From Pseudomonadota bacterium (GTDB lineage: Bacteria; Pseudomonadota; Gammaproteobacteria; Pseudomonadales; Oceanobacteraceae): DNA of 64,000 bases. The stretch is from the NCBI GenBank assembly GCA_030145845.1, contig JAIXHJ010000001.1:62001-126000 (forward strand), in the 5' to 3' direction. The position numbers and the translations under genes were made by a program. The notes under the pieces are model-generated. The model was not told where the DNA came from and ran no database searches. It worked only from the letters and a program-made list of their open reading frames with translations. Below are positions 1 to 11,079 of the stretch, in pieces (the first letter of the stretch is position 1; the number at the start of each line of letters is the position of its first letter).

Positions 1-1813
1 GCTCACTGGTGTCGCGGTACCAGTAATCCGCGAGGCGGATACGTTCCTGCTGGGGCAGCAGCGTGAGAAAGTTGTATTCACCCTCCATGCGCAGAAAATC
101 CATATACAGCCGCGTCAGCAACTGATGACCGATATTGCCGTAGACATCAAACTCGGCAACCAGCAGATAATGAATACGCTCCAGCAGTGAATAATCAATC
201 AGCCAGGCGGTTTTGGGTGGCTGACCGACCATGCCCTGCACGACGCTGGAGCTGTCAAAATGGCGCAGGATGGTCAGTGCCGCATTGGGATTATGGCCAT
301 CGCCATCCCACACCAGATCCAGGTGTGGCGGGCGGCCCTGCGGAAAACTGCTGGCCAGGGCTTTGTTTTTCGCATCCAGATAATCATCGTGCAACCAGGA
401 ATATTCGACCCAGTCGGTGACGAAGGTGGCGTTGCTTTCGGCTTCCCCGGGCAGGCGCAGATTTTTACTCTGGCTGCGCAGGAAATGGGCGTACTGGCTG
501 CCGTCCTGCTGTTCCGGCGAGACAAAAAATACCCAGAAATGATCGTCGATCACATTCAGCGCCACCTGACCGCGGCATACCGGCCCTTTGATAAAACCGG
601 TAATGGTGTAGCGGGCTTCCTGCAGCATAAAACGGTAACGGGCATCGACCGGCAGCTGCTCAAAGGCAATAAAGGGGTTGGCGGCGGTGGCGGTGTCGTA
701 ACCGGGCAGACGGCTTACCTCATATTCCGGTTCAATAAACAGGGATTTAAGCCATTGCAGGCGTTCATCACTGAGCTCATACGGCATATGGGTTTTGGCC
801 ACCACCGAACTGTGGTCGGCAACCAGACGGTAATACACCCGGGCGACGCCGGGGTCATCGTAGGGACGGCGGCTGGCGACCGGCACCACGGCTTTACCGG
901 GGGGCGTTGCTGAGCGGATCAGCTTAAACCAGAACGCCGGCCGCGGACTGTCCGGGGTGCCATAACTGGCGTTGCTGAACAGGGGCGTGTCAGAAAAATA
1001 CAGGCTGGCCAGAAACAGATGTTCGTAGAGGTAGCGGCTGGTCAGCTGCTGCTTGTTGCCTCTGCCATTGAGAAAACGCTCCCAGACGGTGACCTGTTCC
1101 TGCACCGCTGGCGGTAAGTCCGGCGGTGAAGCCATTGGCGCGCCGTCACGCAGCCATGCTGTCAGCAGGCTGAACTCGCTTTCTTTCAGCCCGGGCAGGG
1201 CGTAAGGCATTCCCCACAACGGATGATCATCGGCAAAAGCGGCAAATTCTGCCGACGTCGGGCATTGCTGTGTGCGGTTCAGGTCGAGGGTGAAATCATC
1301 GTCGTCGAGCAGTGTGGTGGCCGGTAACGGGTTGCGCGCTTTCAGCGCCAGCATGCGGTAGAGCACGCTGTTTTCCAGATTGATGGCGGCATCGTTACGG
1401 CGTTCGTTCAGCACCGGGTGAAAATCCAGTTCACGCCAGCCGGCGGTAGTCTGTGCATCAATGCCCAGCCGGGTGGGCTGGCTGGCAAGAATGCGGGTGC
1501 CGTCGTAGACCTTTTCTTTATTGGCGCCGCGCATGATGCCGTCAGCGGATGACAGTTTCAGCTGACAGGGAGCGTCGTAACAGCCGTGGCAGACGACACA
1601 GCGCTGTTCCAGTAACGGCTGAATCTGCTGCCGATAATGAGTGGCGGCGGAACCGGCGGTTACCCTGTGGTCACGGATGTCGGTTTTCCCGTAGCGGCTG
1701 TCGTCGTCCAGGGTCAGGCCGGCCGCGGCGCACCCGGCGAGAATGACGATCAGCAGGGGAAAGAGTTTCAACATGCGTTGCCCGCGACCGCCGGGCGTAA
1801 AAAAGCCGGTCAT
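1..1813 (-). CDS. cti: Fatty acid cis/trans isomerase, 3' end cut by window edge
   Basis: Converts cis-unsaturated membrane fatty acids to trans, a rapid stiffening response to solvents and heat; the enzyme is a periplasmic c-type cytochrome-like haem protein. The frame is open from 1813 to the window edge (about 604 residues; family members are roughly 760, so about a fifth is missing). The N terminus has a hydrophobic stretch ending in a lipobox-like LAGC (Cys28) and then a CVVCH haem-binding motif at residues 72-76. Further in is a GPVCRGQVALNVIDDHFWVF block typical of the family. The ATG at 1813 is preceded by AGGAG at good spacing; an in-frame ATG at 1774 gives a more ordinary signal peptide and is the alternative. 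It lies about 100 bases downstream of the MCP gene on the same strand, with no clear terminator between. The family assignment is firm; lipid anchoring is inferred. Confidence 0.9.
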   Translation of the reverse strand, partial: MTGFFTPGGRGQRMLKLFPLLIVILAGCAAAGLTLDDDSRYGKTDIRDHRVTAGSAATHYRQQIQPLLEQRCVVCHGCYDAPCQLKLSSADGIMRGANKEKVYDGTRILASQPTRLGIDAQTTAGWRELDFHPVLNERRNDAAINLENSVLYRMLALKARNPLPATTLLDDDDFTLDLNRTQQCPTSAEFAAFADDHPLWGMPYALPGLKESEFSLLTAWLRDGAPMASPPDLPPAVQEQVTVWERFLNGRGNKQQLTSRYLYEHLFLASLYFSDTPLFSNASYGTPDSPRPAFWFKLIRSATPPGKAVVPVASRRPYDDPGVARVYYRLVADHSSVVAKTHMPYELSDERLQWLKSLFIEPEYEVSRLPGYDTATAANPFIAFEQLPVDARYRFMLQEARYTITGFIKGPVCRGQVALNVIDDHFWVFFVSPEQQDGSQYAHFLRSQSKNLRLPGEAESNATFVTDWVEYSWLHDDYLDAKNKALASSFPQGRPPHLDLVWDGDGHNPNAALTILRHFDSSSVVQGMVGQPPKTAWLIDYSLLERIHYLLVAEFDVYGNIGHQLLTRLYMDFLRMEGEYNFLTLLPQQERIRLADYWYRDTSE

Positions 1814-1909
1814 AGAATGCTCCTGAACAGGGTCTGACCGGCTGAGTATATCGCAGCGGGGGCGTGAATTACCCGCGCGGCTGGCTGTGCAGGCGTGACT
1901 CGCAGGGAA

Positions 1910-4198
1910 TCAGAAATTGAACTCCTGAATCTGACGGCTCATATCCGCGGCCATGGTTTCCAGCTCTTCACTGGAACGCTGGATATTCTGGCTGGCGCCC
2001 TGCACCTGATCGGACAGGGTTTTCACCCGGCTGACGTTATGGTCGATCTCGGTAATCACTTTACTCTGCTGCTCGGCGGCAGTGGCAATGTGCAGGCTCA
2101 TGTCGCCGACTTCGGCCACCATGGATGACATTTCATCCATATAGCTGGTGGTGGTATTCACATTGTCCATGCTGGCGGTGGTATCAGCCTGAGAGGCTTC
2201 CATGGATTGCCGGGCAGCCACCACCTGTGCCTGCAGCGAATGAATTTTTTCGCGGATCTGGTCGGTGCTGGCCGCGGTGCGGCTGGCCAGGGTGCGGACT
2301 TCGTCGGCGACGACAGAGAAACCACGGCCCTGTTCACCGGCACGGGCCGCTTCAATGGCCGCATTCAGTGCCAGCAGGTTGGTCTGCTCAGCAATATTCT
2401 GAATCACATCCAGCACTTCGCCGATGCTGTCACTTTCCTGATGCAGCAGATCCATATCGCTGAGTGCTGACTGCATTTTTTCCTGCAGGCTGGCGATCCG
2501 TTCACGCACGGTATGTGACATCTCGTGGCTGAGTTTTACCTGACGCGCCGTATCCTGCATTTTTTCTGACGTCTGCTGCGCGTACTGTGCCACTTCCTGC
2601 ACCGACACACTGACTTCGGTGGTGGCGGTGGCAGCTGAGTTGACCTCTTCGTTCTGCTGCGTGATCTGGCTGGTGGAGGTGGTGGCCGAGGCTTTCATCT
2701 GTTCGGCGCTGGCCGTCAGGACGGTGACCGTGTTGTTCATATTGGTAAAGCAGACGGCCAGTTTGCTGAACAGCTGGTTGAGTGCTTTACCCAGCTGGGC
2801 AAATTCTGAATTACCCTGCTCACTGAAGCTGCTTTCCAGCGTCTGACTGTCGGCCAGATAGCGGATTTTTTCGATAAAGACTTCGGTCGGGCGGCTGATA
2901 CGGGTACCCAGCCAGAAGCCGACCACCAGAACAATGGCGATCAGCACCACGGAAATAATCACGCCGGTACGGGTCAGCGTCTGGCTCAGGGCATTGACGG
3001 CTGCGTAGGCCTCCTGCTGATCAATGGAACTCAGTAACGCCCAGCGGACGCCGAGGAAATCCACGTGGCTGTAGGCGGTGACGGTCTGCTGGCCAAGGTA
3101 GTTATCGCTGCGGATCACACCGCTTTCACCATCCAGCGCATGACGGGTGGCTTCATTATTTACCGTGACCTGACCGATGGCCGAAGCGCTGACATCAATG
3201 CCTGAGCTGCTCATCTGACGGGCGAATTCTTCCGGGTTTTCAATGCGGGCGCGGCTGTCACTGCGCATGGTGTGATCCTGGCCGACGAGATAGGTCTCAC
3301 CGGTTTTGCCGAAGCCGGCATCCTGCCACATCTGATCCTGCGTCATGATGGCGTTAATGGCTTCCACCGGCAGCTGCACAATCAGTACCCCCACCAGGCG
3401 GCTGTACTGATAAACCGGGGCGGACATAAAGGCGACGTGAGAACCGTAGGCGGGGATATAGGTACTGAAATCGACAAAGGCCGTTTCGTCCTGTGGCAGG
3501 TCAACGGCTTTGCGGAAGGCCTCACCGATACCGGAACGGGCGAAAGGGCCGTTCAGCAGTGACGTACCGAAATCAATTTCTTTGGCAACCGAATAAATAA
3601 TGCTGCCGTTTTTCGGCTCGGCGAGATAAATATCGCGGTAACCGAAACGTTGGCGGTAATCGTACAGGTAGGGGTGCAGCAACTGGTGTTCATCGTCGTA
3701 ACTGGTGCCGCTGAAGGTCGAAAACAGTTCCGCTTTGCTGCCGATCGGACTGGGGTTGGAGGCGATGTAGTCGTTCTGCAGAATGCGTGCGTTCTTATCC
3801 GTGGCAGAGAACAGTGCATCGACATCAATGTTGCCCGCCGGATTTTTCTGGCGGAAAGCGCCGGCAAACTCTTCGTAATAAGCCTTAACGTTATTGTCGT
3901 CGCGTTCGCCGATCATTTCTTCCTGATAATCAGCAAAAGCTTTGGCCATTTTACGCGAGGCCTGCTGAATCGCCGGGTTGGCGGCCAGGTTGCTGAGCTG
4001 GTTCTGGATAAACAGCAGGTGGCGTTCAATCGCTTTCTGGCTGAGGTTACGGCTGGCGATCAGGCGCTCACTGACCTGATGTTCGGCATTTTCCGTGGTC
4101 ATACGGTCAGCCGTAACGGCAAAAATAATACTGGTGGAGAGGATCGCCAGAACAGCAATCAGGACAACACTCAGAATGACCTGATACTTGGTTTTCAT
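1910..4198 (-). CDS. Methyl-accepting chemotaxis protein with large periplasmic sensor domain
   Basis: Transmembrane chemoreceptor of 762 residues. TM1 spans about 6-28. A periplasmic region of about 380 residues with double-Cache character follows (the ligand domain; the [20 protein letters not shown] part is typical). TM2 is about 411-432, HAMP about 433-485, then a long coiled-coil signalling domain. The conserved hairpin tip is at about 590-640 ([20 protein letters not shown]). There is no C-terminal NWETF-type pentapeptide, so CheR/CheB would have to dock without a tether. The ligand cannot be read from sequence. It is one of two receptors here; the other, at 5685-6863, lacks a sensor domain. 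Confidence 0.93.
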   Translation of the reverse strand: MKTKYQVILSVVLIAVLAILSTSIIFAVTADRMTTENAEHQVSERLIASRNLSQKAIERHLLFIQNQLSNLAANPAIQQASRKMAKAFADYQEEMIGERDDNNVKAYYEEFAGAFRQKNPAGNIDVDALFSATDKNARILQNDYIASNPSPIGSKAELFSTFSGTSYDDEHQLLHPYLYDYRQRFGYRDIYLAEPKNGSIIYSVAKEIDFGTSLLNGPFARSGIGEAFRKAVDLPQDETAFVDFSTYIPAYGSHVAFMSAPVYQYSRLVGVLIVQLPVEAINAIMTQDQMWQDAGFGKTGETYLVGQDHTMRSDSRARIENPEEFARQMSSSGIDVSASAIGQVTVNNEATRHALDGESGVIRSDNYLGQQTVTAYSHVDFLGVRWALLSSIDQQEAYAAVNALSQTLTRTGVIISVVLIAIVLVVGFWLGTRISRPTEVFIEKIRYLADSQTLESSFSEQGNSEFAQLGKALNQLFSKLAVCFTNMNNTVTVLTASAEQMKASATTSTSQITQQNEEVNSAATATTEVSVSVQEVAQYAQQTSEKMQDTARQVKLSHEMSHTVRERIASLQEKMQSALSDMDLLHQESDSIGEVLDVIQNIAEQTNLLALNAAIEAARAGEQGRGFSVVADEVRTLASRTAASTDQIREKIHSLQAQVVAARQSMEASQADTTASMDNVNTTTSYMDEMSSMVAEVGDMSLHIATAAEQQSKVITEIDHNVSRVKTLSDQVQGASQNIQRSSEELETMAADMSRQIQEFNF

Positions 4199-4578
4199 GG
4201 TCAGGGGTCTTCCGCTTAATTTACGATGACTTAAGCGTAGAAGAGGCGGGCTGAGGCGGCGGGGCGGCCTTCTGAGGTAATTATCAAAACTAATCAGCTG
4301 GTCAGGAAACAGCGGAAAAGGCTGCAGGCCAGAGAATACGGGGGCTGACGGTCAGGGCTGCATGGCTGCCTGCAACACAGGACAGCCTGCGGATGGAAAT
4401 ACCAGAGTTGTACGCCGGGGAATTGTTATCATTTTGTAGTCATGAGTAACTTGTCAGTGACAACAAAAGAAAACGCGGCTGAACAATCCCGACACTGTTG
4501 AGCGCTTTTTTAACCATCATAAAAATTTTTAATCGAATAGCCCGGGATTGCATCGCGGGCTTAACCAGCGGCAGCGTT
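4199..4578. other. Intergenic region between GST and MCP genes
   Basis: About 380 bases without a credible gene. Both flanking genes are on the minus strand, so this holds the MCP promoter (towards 4200-4300) and the 3' end of the GST transcript. It has only short, compositionally poor open frames. A weak hairpin near 4539-4561 is listed separately. Nothing else is recognisable. Confidence 0.6.
4539..4561 (-). terminator. Possible weak terminator after the GST gene
   Basis: AGCCCG (4539-4544) pairs with CGGGCT (4556-4561) around an 11-base loop, about 20 bases beyond the GST stop. The U-rich run is displaced and interrupted by A residues, so termination would be weak. Confidence 0.3.
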
Positions 4579-5247
4579 TCAGGCGTAATCGTACGGGCCG
4601 CCCTTGTGCAGGGCCGTCTGATAACCCGGCATGGCATGCACTTTTTTCACGAAGGCGGCGATGTGGGGAAAATCCGCTTCGTCGATGCCGCGGTTAAGTG
4701 CTGCTTCCAGCGGGAAAATCATCTGAATATCGGCACCACTCATCTGCTCGCCGGCAAACCAGCTGTGCCTGCTCAGGTGCTGTTCGATGTAGGCCATGTT
4801 GTTTGCCAGATTGGGCGCGCTGTAACTGCGGCTGATTTTATCGGCGATGGCACGGGCCAGCGGGCGGATAAAAAAGGGCATGGGTGCCTCGCGGACTTTA
4901 TTCAGGATCAGCGTCATCACCAGCAGGGGCATCAGGGTACCTTCGGCGTAATGCAGCCAGTACAGATACTGCCAGTATTCCGGACTGTCATCGGCGGGCA
5001 ACAGGCGGCCCTGATCGTAACGTTTCAGCAGGTATTCGATAATCAGGCCGGATTCGGCGATGGTCAGCTCACCATCGGTAATCAGCGGCGCTTTGCCCAG
5101 TGGGTGAACGGCTTTCAGACTGGCCGGTGCCAGTGAGGTGGCCGGGTTACGTTCATAGCGGCGGATTTCATAATCGACGCCGAGTTCTTCCAGCAGCCAG
5201 ATAATACGCTGTGACCTGGAATTATTGAGGTGGTGAAGGGTGATCAT
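4579..5247 (-). CDS. Glutathione S-transferase family protein
   Basis: A 222-residue cytosolic GST. The N-terminal thioredoxin-like half (about 1-80) begins MITLHHLNNSRSQRIIWLLE and contains the usual cis-Pro/glutathione region (LGKAPLI) and a TIAESGLIIEYL segment. The C-terminal half is the all-helical domain. The Ser in the N-S-R-S motif near residue 10 is the likely glutathione-activating residue. The substrate is unknown; such enzymes detoxify electrophiles or peroxides. It is divergent from the zinc-ribbon gene at 5448, with the shared upstream region between them. Confidence 0.9.
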   Translation of the reverse strand: MITLHHLNNSRSQRIIWLLEELGVDYEIRRYERNPATSLAPASLKAVHPLGKAPLITDGELTIAESGLIIEYLLKRYDQGRLLPADDSPEYWQYLYWLHYAEGTLMPLLVMTLILNKVREAPMPFFIRPLARAIADKISRSYSAPNLANNMAYIEQHLSRHSWFAGEQMSGADIQMIFPLEAALNRGIDEADFPHIAAFVKKVHAMPGYQTALHKGGPYDYA

Positions 5248-5447
5248 TGTTATTGCCCCTGAGTGGATGGAATGTCAGCCAGAGGATGAAGAATCCGCGC
5301 CTGACTGAGCAGAGCCGTTTGTGCCAGACGGAGAAAAAACGATCCAATCACGGCGGAATTGCGCATACAATGCTGCCGCTGACAGCCCGCACAGTGCATA
5401 CCTTAAGCACTGACAGCGGACAACCCGAATATCTGAGAGAGATGGTT

Positions 5448-5681
5448 ATGGAGCGCATTGAACGCGACTTTTACGCACGCGATGAAGAAGACCAGCAGGC
5501 TTTTCTGAGCCAGACCTGGTGCAACAACTGTATGGAAGCCGACCTGGGCATGGTTGAGCCACAGGAATACGAACTCAACGGCGTGGTCTATGTGGAAGGC
5601 AAATGCGCCAAATGCGGTGAGCCGATTGTCACCGAAATCGCCGACGATAGCACCGACGGCGACTGGGGTGACGAAGACTGA
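5448..5681 (+). CDS. Small acidic double-CxxC (zinc-ribbon-like) protein
   Basis: A 77-residue protein with two CxxC pairs (C-N-N-C near residue 21 and C-A-K-C near 56) separated by about 30 residues, and a very acidic C terminus. The spacing suggests one zinc ribbon. The frame is open from 5247, but the ATG at 5448 is favoured because GAGAGAG lies about 7 bases upstream; the ATG at 5442 would sit directly on that sequence. The 3' end is only 3 bases from the convergent MCP gene. No function is recognised; similar small proteins are annotated as hypothetical in marine gammaproteobacteria. Confidence 0.75.
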   Translation: MERIERDFYARDEEDQQAFLSQTWCNNCMEADLGMVEPQEYELNGVVYVEGKCAKCGEPIVTEIADDSTDGDWGDED

Positions 5682-5684
5682 GCG

Positions 5685-6863
5685 TCAGTAGCGGAAGCCG
5701 CCGACCAGCTGTTGCAGCCCGGCGGCGATCGCTGCCAGTTTGCGGCTGCTGTGACTGGTGTCCGTGGTGCGCTGGCGGCATTCCCCGGTCACGGTCACAA
5801 TCTGGCTGATGGCCTGTTCCAGTTCTGCGGCAATACGGTTCTGTTCCCCGGCATCCTGCACCAGAGTACCGATGGTGTCATGGGTGGACTGCATGGTCTG
5901 TGAAATGGCCTGCAGGGTGCTTCTGGCCTGTTCCGCGTAGGCCAGGCTGCTGTCAGCCTGACCGCGGTTGCGGTTCATGCCATTGACCATATCCAGCGCC
6001 ACATTCTGCAGGTTGCTGATCATCGTCTGAATTTCTTCGGTGGCGGCCTGAGTCCGCTGTGCCAGGGTACGGACTTCATCGGCGACCACAGCAAAGCCCC
6101 GTCCCTGTTCACCGGCCCGGGCGGCTTCAATCGCGGCATTCAGTGCCAGCAGATTGGTCTGTTCGGAAATACCCTGAATCACACTGATCACACCGCCGAT
6201 GTTCTGGCTTTCGTTTTCCACTTTCTGCAGCACACCGGCGGCGGATTCCATATCACCGGTCAGCTGGTTCAGTGCATCAAGACTGAGATTTACGGCGCCG
6301 GCGCCGGCGCGTGCCTGCTCCAGACGGTTTTCCACCGCGCTGGCGGTGGCCGCTGAGGTCTGGCTGACACCGTCAGCAAAACTGACCATGCGTTGTGCCG
6401 CATGGGTGGCACTGTCGGCCGCCTGCTGCTGTTTGTCCATGGCGCTGCTGGTTTCACCGGCGTGCTGACGGATATCGGCCACGCCCTGATCAATATCTTC
6501 GCTGTGCTGCTGCAGCTGACCGACGACCTGGGTCAGGGTATCGCCCATGGAATTAAAGCTGCCGATAATATCGCCGATCACGTCGGCACTCTGCAGTTCA
6601 CAGCGGCCGCGCAGGTCGCGCTGGCTGATGGCATTGGCAATGACCGAAATCTGTCGCAGGCGGTTAAGCAGCAGACTGCGCAGCAGCAGATAGTTGGTAA
6701 TACCGATACTGACACCGGCGACCAGGCAGCCGATCACAAACCAGGCTTTCATGCCGGGTTTGAAATCAACAAAGATCGCCGCGTAAAAAGGGAATACGGC
6801 GCCCATCAGGACGCCGAAGCCGAGAAAGGCCAGCAGCAGATTGCGCAGCAGGCTGGGTTTCAT
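5685..6863 (-). CDS. Methyl-accepting chemotaxis protein lacking a periplasmic sensor domain
   Basis: 392 residues from the ATG at 6863. An upstream in-frame TTG at 6887 is less likely. Two closely spaced membrane helices (about 8-31 and 39-61) leave only a few residues outside the membrane, so there is no conventional ligand domain. HAMP follows (about 62-115), then the MCP signalling domain with the conserved tip ([20 protein letters not shown]) at about 240-260. It ends LVGGFRY without a CheR-binding pentapeptide. It probably senses an internal or membrane state, or needs partner receptors. The ATG is preceded by GGACGGA. Confidence 0.9.
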   Translation of the reverse strand: MKPSLLRNLLLAFLGFGVLMGAVFPFYAAIFVDFKPGMKAWFVIGCLVAGVSIGITNYLLLRSLLLNRLRQISVIANAISQRDLRGRCELQSADVIGDIIGSFNSMGDTLTQVVGQLQQHSEDIDQGVADIRQHAGETSSAMDKQQQAADSATHAAQRMVSFADGVSQTSAATASAVENRLEQARAGAGAVNLSLDALNQLTGDMESAAGVLQKVENESQNIGGVISVIQGISEQTNLLALNAAIEAARAGEQGRGFAVVADEVRTLAQRTQAATEEIQTMISNLQNVALDMVNGMNRNRGQADSSLAYAEQARSTLQAISQTMQSTHDTIGTLVQDAGEQNRIAAELEQAISQIVTVTGECRQRTTDTSHSSRKLAAIAAGLQQLVGGFRY

Positions 6864-6935
6864 GAAAGATCCGTCCGTTATTAACAAGTCAGGTAAAAGA
6901 CTAGCTCATAAACCTGACGGTGGCGGACGGATTAT

Positions 6936-8280
<1,345 letters not shown>

Positions 8281-8384
8281 GCTTGCGGTCATCCTTATAG
8301 GGCCGGTTAAATCAGAAACAGCTGGCATTGTAACAAATGAATCCGTCGCCTGGCGCGGATTCCTGCAGGGAGCCACAACCTCCG

Positions 8385-9626
8385 ATGTCCATTACTGATC
8401 CGCAACGCTGGCGCCATGCCGGGCGTGTGTTATGGCAGACCATCAAACGTTTTGAAGGCGAATCCCGCCGCCGTGATGCCGCGGCACTGACGTACACCAC
8501 ACTGTTTGCACTGGTGCCGGTGATCACCGTTACCTACGCTATTCTCAGTGCCCTGCCGGCACTGCAGAGCTGGGGCCAGCAGGCCCACACCGATCTGCTG
8601 GCTTACCTGATGCCGGAAGGCAGCGGTACGGTGTCGGATTATCTGGTGCAGTTCAGCCAGCAGGCGCGCAAGCTGACCTGGGTGGGCGTCCTCTTCCTGT
8701 TTGTGACGGCCTTTATGCTGCTGCGTACCATTGAAATGCAGTTCAATAAAATCTGGAACGTGGAAAAGCCGCGCTCCGGGCTGCAGACGTTTCTGCGTTA
8801 CTGGGCCGTGCTCAGTCTGGGGCCGCTGTTATTCGGTGCCGCGCTGGCGGCCAGCTCGCTGCTGGCGTCTCTGCCGCTGTGGAGTAATTTCAGCAGTGTG
8901 CCTGTTATGGTGCGGCTGTTGCCGTGGCTGCTGAGCACCGGCGCCATTACCGCCCTGTATATGCTGGTACCCAACTGCAAGGTGCCGTGGCGGCATGCGC
9001 TGCTGGCGGCACTGTTTGTGGCGACGGTGTTTGAAGCCGGTAAATTCCTGTTTGCGCGTGTTGTCGGACTGTTCCCGTCTTATCAGCTGATTTATGGTGC
9101 CTTCGCCGCTGTGCCGCTGTTTCTGATGTGGATTTATATGTCCTGGCTGTTGCTGTTGCTGGGGGCTGAGCTGAGTTTCAGCCTGAGTCATTTTTCCACC
9201 ACCGCAGCGCGCGGGCTGCCGGCACTGTGGCTGCGCCTGCGGCTGATCGACGTGCTCTGGCAGCGGCAGCAGGCGGGGCAGGAAAATGACGAAGAAGCAC
9301 TCACCGCGGCGTTGCCGGATCTGACACCGGAAGAGGTCAATGAGCAGCTGGCTTTCTGTCAGCAGCGTGGCTGGCTGACCCTGAGTCAGGATCAGCAGTG
9401 GGTGTGGCTGCGCGATCTGAATCTGCTGACCATGAAAGAGCTCAGTGGTGATCAGCCGCTGGCGGAAATGACCCGGCCGGTGCCGGCTGACGTCGCAGTC
9501 AGTGAAGCACAGCGGCCGTTATGGCAGGACTGGCAGGCACAGTGGAATACCCGCCTGCAGGACAGCGTGGCGCAGCTGCTGCTGACGCCGTCTGCGCTGA
9601 ACGCGGCAGAGAGCCGCGCTTCCTAA
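8385..9626 (+). CDS. YihY/virulence factor BrkB family inner-membrane protein
   Basis: 413 residues from the ATG at 8385 (GGGAG about 13 bases upstream); the frame extends to an ATG at 8337. It begins with an amphipathic segment, then the family signature RRRDAAALTYTTLFALVPV and six membrane helices up to about residue 270. A cytoplasmic winged-helix-like tail of about 130 residues follows. Once called ribonuclease BN in E. coli, but that activity belongs to another gene; the true function is unknown, possibly transport. It is divergent from arsC. Confidence 0.88.
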   Translation: MSITDPQRWRHAGRVLWQTIKRFEGESRRRDAAALTYTTLFALVPVITVTYAILSALPALQSWGQQAHTDLLAYLMPEGSGTVSDYLVQFSQQARKLTWVGVLFLFVTAFMLLRTIEMQFNKIWNVEKPRSGLQTFLRYWAVLSLGPLLFGAALAASSLLASLPLWSNFSSVPVMVRLLPWLLSTGAITALYMLVPNCKVPWRHALLAALFVATVFEAGKFLFARVVGLFPSYQLIYGAFAAVPLFLMWIYMSWLLLLLGAELSFSLSHFSTTAARGLPALWLRLRLIDVLWQRQQAGQENDEEALTAALPDLTPEEVNEQLAFCQQRGWLTLSQDQQWVWLRDLNLLTMKELSGDQPLAEMTRPVPADVAVSEAQRPLWQDWQAQWNTRLQDSVAQLLLTPSALNAAESRAS

Positions 9627-9677
9627 TCGGTTTCTGTCGGGTACAATTGAGGCTGAATATTCTTGATCGGTAATGTT

Positions 9678-11015
9678 ATGAAAAACACACTGCAGGATGC
9701 GGCACCGGATATCGCCTCACCGTCGGTGGCTCTCAAGGTTCACCCGTGGCGCTCTGCCCTGTATGAAGAACTGCATAACCGGCCGTCCCCGGTCATTGAA
9801 GGGAATTGCCACGTTGCCCATTTTACCGTGCTGCTGGATAACAACCGTCAGGATCTGCACGCGCATGTGGTGGATCTGTGCCGCCGTTTCAGCGTGCCGG
9901 CACCGGCGGCGGATTCATCCTGTCTGTATCAGGATTTCGGTGGTTTTGAACTGCGCTGGGAACGCCACCTGGAATTTGCCAACTTCACTTTTATCTGTCC
10001 TGACGTTGAACCTTTTTCGGCCGATGCGCTGAGTTTTGTGCCCCGCGACTGGCTGGCAGCAATGCCGGGTGAGCTGGTGGTGGCGGTGAATCTGGCGGTG
10101 GTGGATCAGGAACCGGATGAAAAACTGCTGCATAAATGGTTTGAAGGGCAGCGGGTCGCGGGCTCCTGGGTTGCCGATGGTAAGGCACAGGTGTGGACGG
10201 CGTTCAAACTGCACAGTGACGGTTTCGGGCGTATGGTGGCGTTCAATAAAAATCTGACGCCGTATCAGTCCGGGCGTCTGCTGCAGCGTCTGTTTGAGCT
10301 GGAAACTTACCGCCTGATGTCGCTGATGGCTCTGCCGGTGGCGCGTCAGATGGGCAACGAACTGGGGCGGGTGGAAGACAGTCTGGCAACCCTGAACCAG
10401 AGTATTTCTGACATTGCATCCGATAAAGATGAGCGCGGTCTGCTGCAGGAATTATCACAGCTAGCGGCAGAAGTTGAGCGTTCCCGCTCGGATACCAATT
10501 TCCGTTTTTCGGCCTCCGTTGCCTATCACGATCTGGTCCGCGATCGCCTGAAACAGCTGCGGGAAATTCCCATTGAGGGCATGCAGAGTCTGCAGGAATT
10601 TCTTGAACGGCGGCTGACTCCGGGGATTAAAACCTGTAATTCGGTGCGTGACCGGCTGGAAGATTTATCGCGCCGTATTCACCGTACCACCAGTCTGCTG
10701 CGTACGCGGGTGGACCTGTCGATTCAGGAACAGAATCAGCATCTGCTGTCGTCCATGAACCGCCGCAGTCATCTGCAGTTACGGCTGCAGCAGACGGTGG
10801 AAGGGCTGTCGGTGGTGGCCATTGGTTATTACGTTCTGGCGCTGCTGGGGATTGCCTTTGACGGGATGAAATCGGCGGGGCTGAACATCGACAGCGATCT
10901 GGCGAAAGGTATTTCCATGCCGGTGGTTCTGCTGCTGGTGTACTGGGGAGTGCACAGCGTGAAGCAGCACATTACGCGGCGGGAAAAAAACGGGAAAAAG
11001 AAAAACGCTGATTAA
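9678..11015 (+). CDS. DUF3422 family membrane-anchored protein
   Basis: 445 residues. The N-terminal block contains the family hallmark HPWRSALYEELHNRPSP. A long central region with coiled-coil character (about 210-365) follows, and two membrane helices near the C terminus (about 370-425), with a Lys-rich tail (KNGKKKNAD). The ATG at 9678 follows GGTAATGTT, a weak ribosome site. DUF3422 proteins are predicted membrane-anchored proteins of unknown function. The last codons lie inside the hairpin that terminates the convergent lrgAB operon. Confidence 0.88.
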   Translation: MKNTLQDAAPDIASPSVALKVHPWRSALYEELHNRPSPVIEGNCHVAHFTVLLDNNRQDLHAHVVDLCRRFSVPAPAADSSCLYQDFGGFELRWERHLEFANFTFICPDVEPFSADALSFVPRDWLAAMPGELVVAVNLAVVDQEPDEKLLHKWFEGQRVAGSWVADGKAQVWTAFKLHSDGFGRMVAFNKNLTPYQSGRLLQRLFELETYRLMSLMALPVARQMGNELGRVEDSLATLNQSISDIASDKDERGLLQELSQLAAEVERSRSDTNFRFSASVAYHDLVRDRLKQLREIPIEGMQSLQEFLERRLTPGIKTCNSVRDRLEDLSRRIHRTTSLLRTRVDLSIQEQNQHLLSSMNRRSHLQLRLQQTVEGLSVVAIGYYVLALLGIAFDGMKSAGLNIDSDLAKGISMPVVLLLVYWGVHSVKQHITRREKNGKKKNAD

Positions 11016-11035
11016 ACGCCCGGTTTAATCAGCGT
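10994..11035 (-). terminator. Strong terminator of the lrgAB-like operon, inside the 3' end of the DUF3422 gene
   Basis: A perfect 13-bp stem (11005-11017 with 11023-11035) has a 5-base GCCCG loop. Read on the minus strand it is followed by TTTTTCTTTTT, a textbook intrinsic terminator about 45 bases after the LrgB stop. On the plus strand no U-run follows. The DUF3422 stop codon (11013-11015) lies in the hairpin. Confidence 0.8.
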
Positions 11036-11079
11036 CCGGTAACTCTGTGCGGGCAGGATGCGCAGAGATTTCCGGTAAC

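Noticed and set aside
260..913. Plus-strand open frame of 217 codons near the left edge
   Set aside because: Antisense to cti, which shows clear family motifs in the opposite frame.
4366..4382. 15-base match (TGCCTGCAACACAGG) between 4367 and 57641, beside the ops
   Set aside because: One or two such matches are expected by chance in 64 kb; the copy near 4367 has no ops core or polysaccharide gene.
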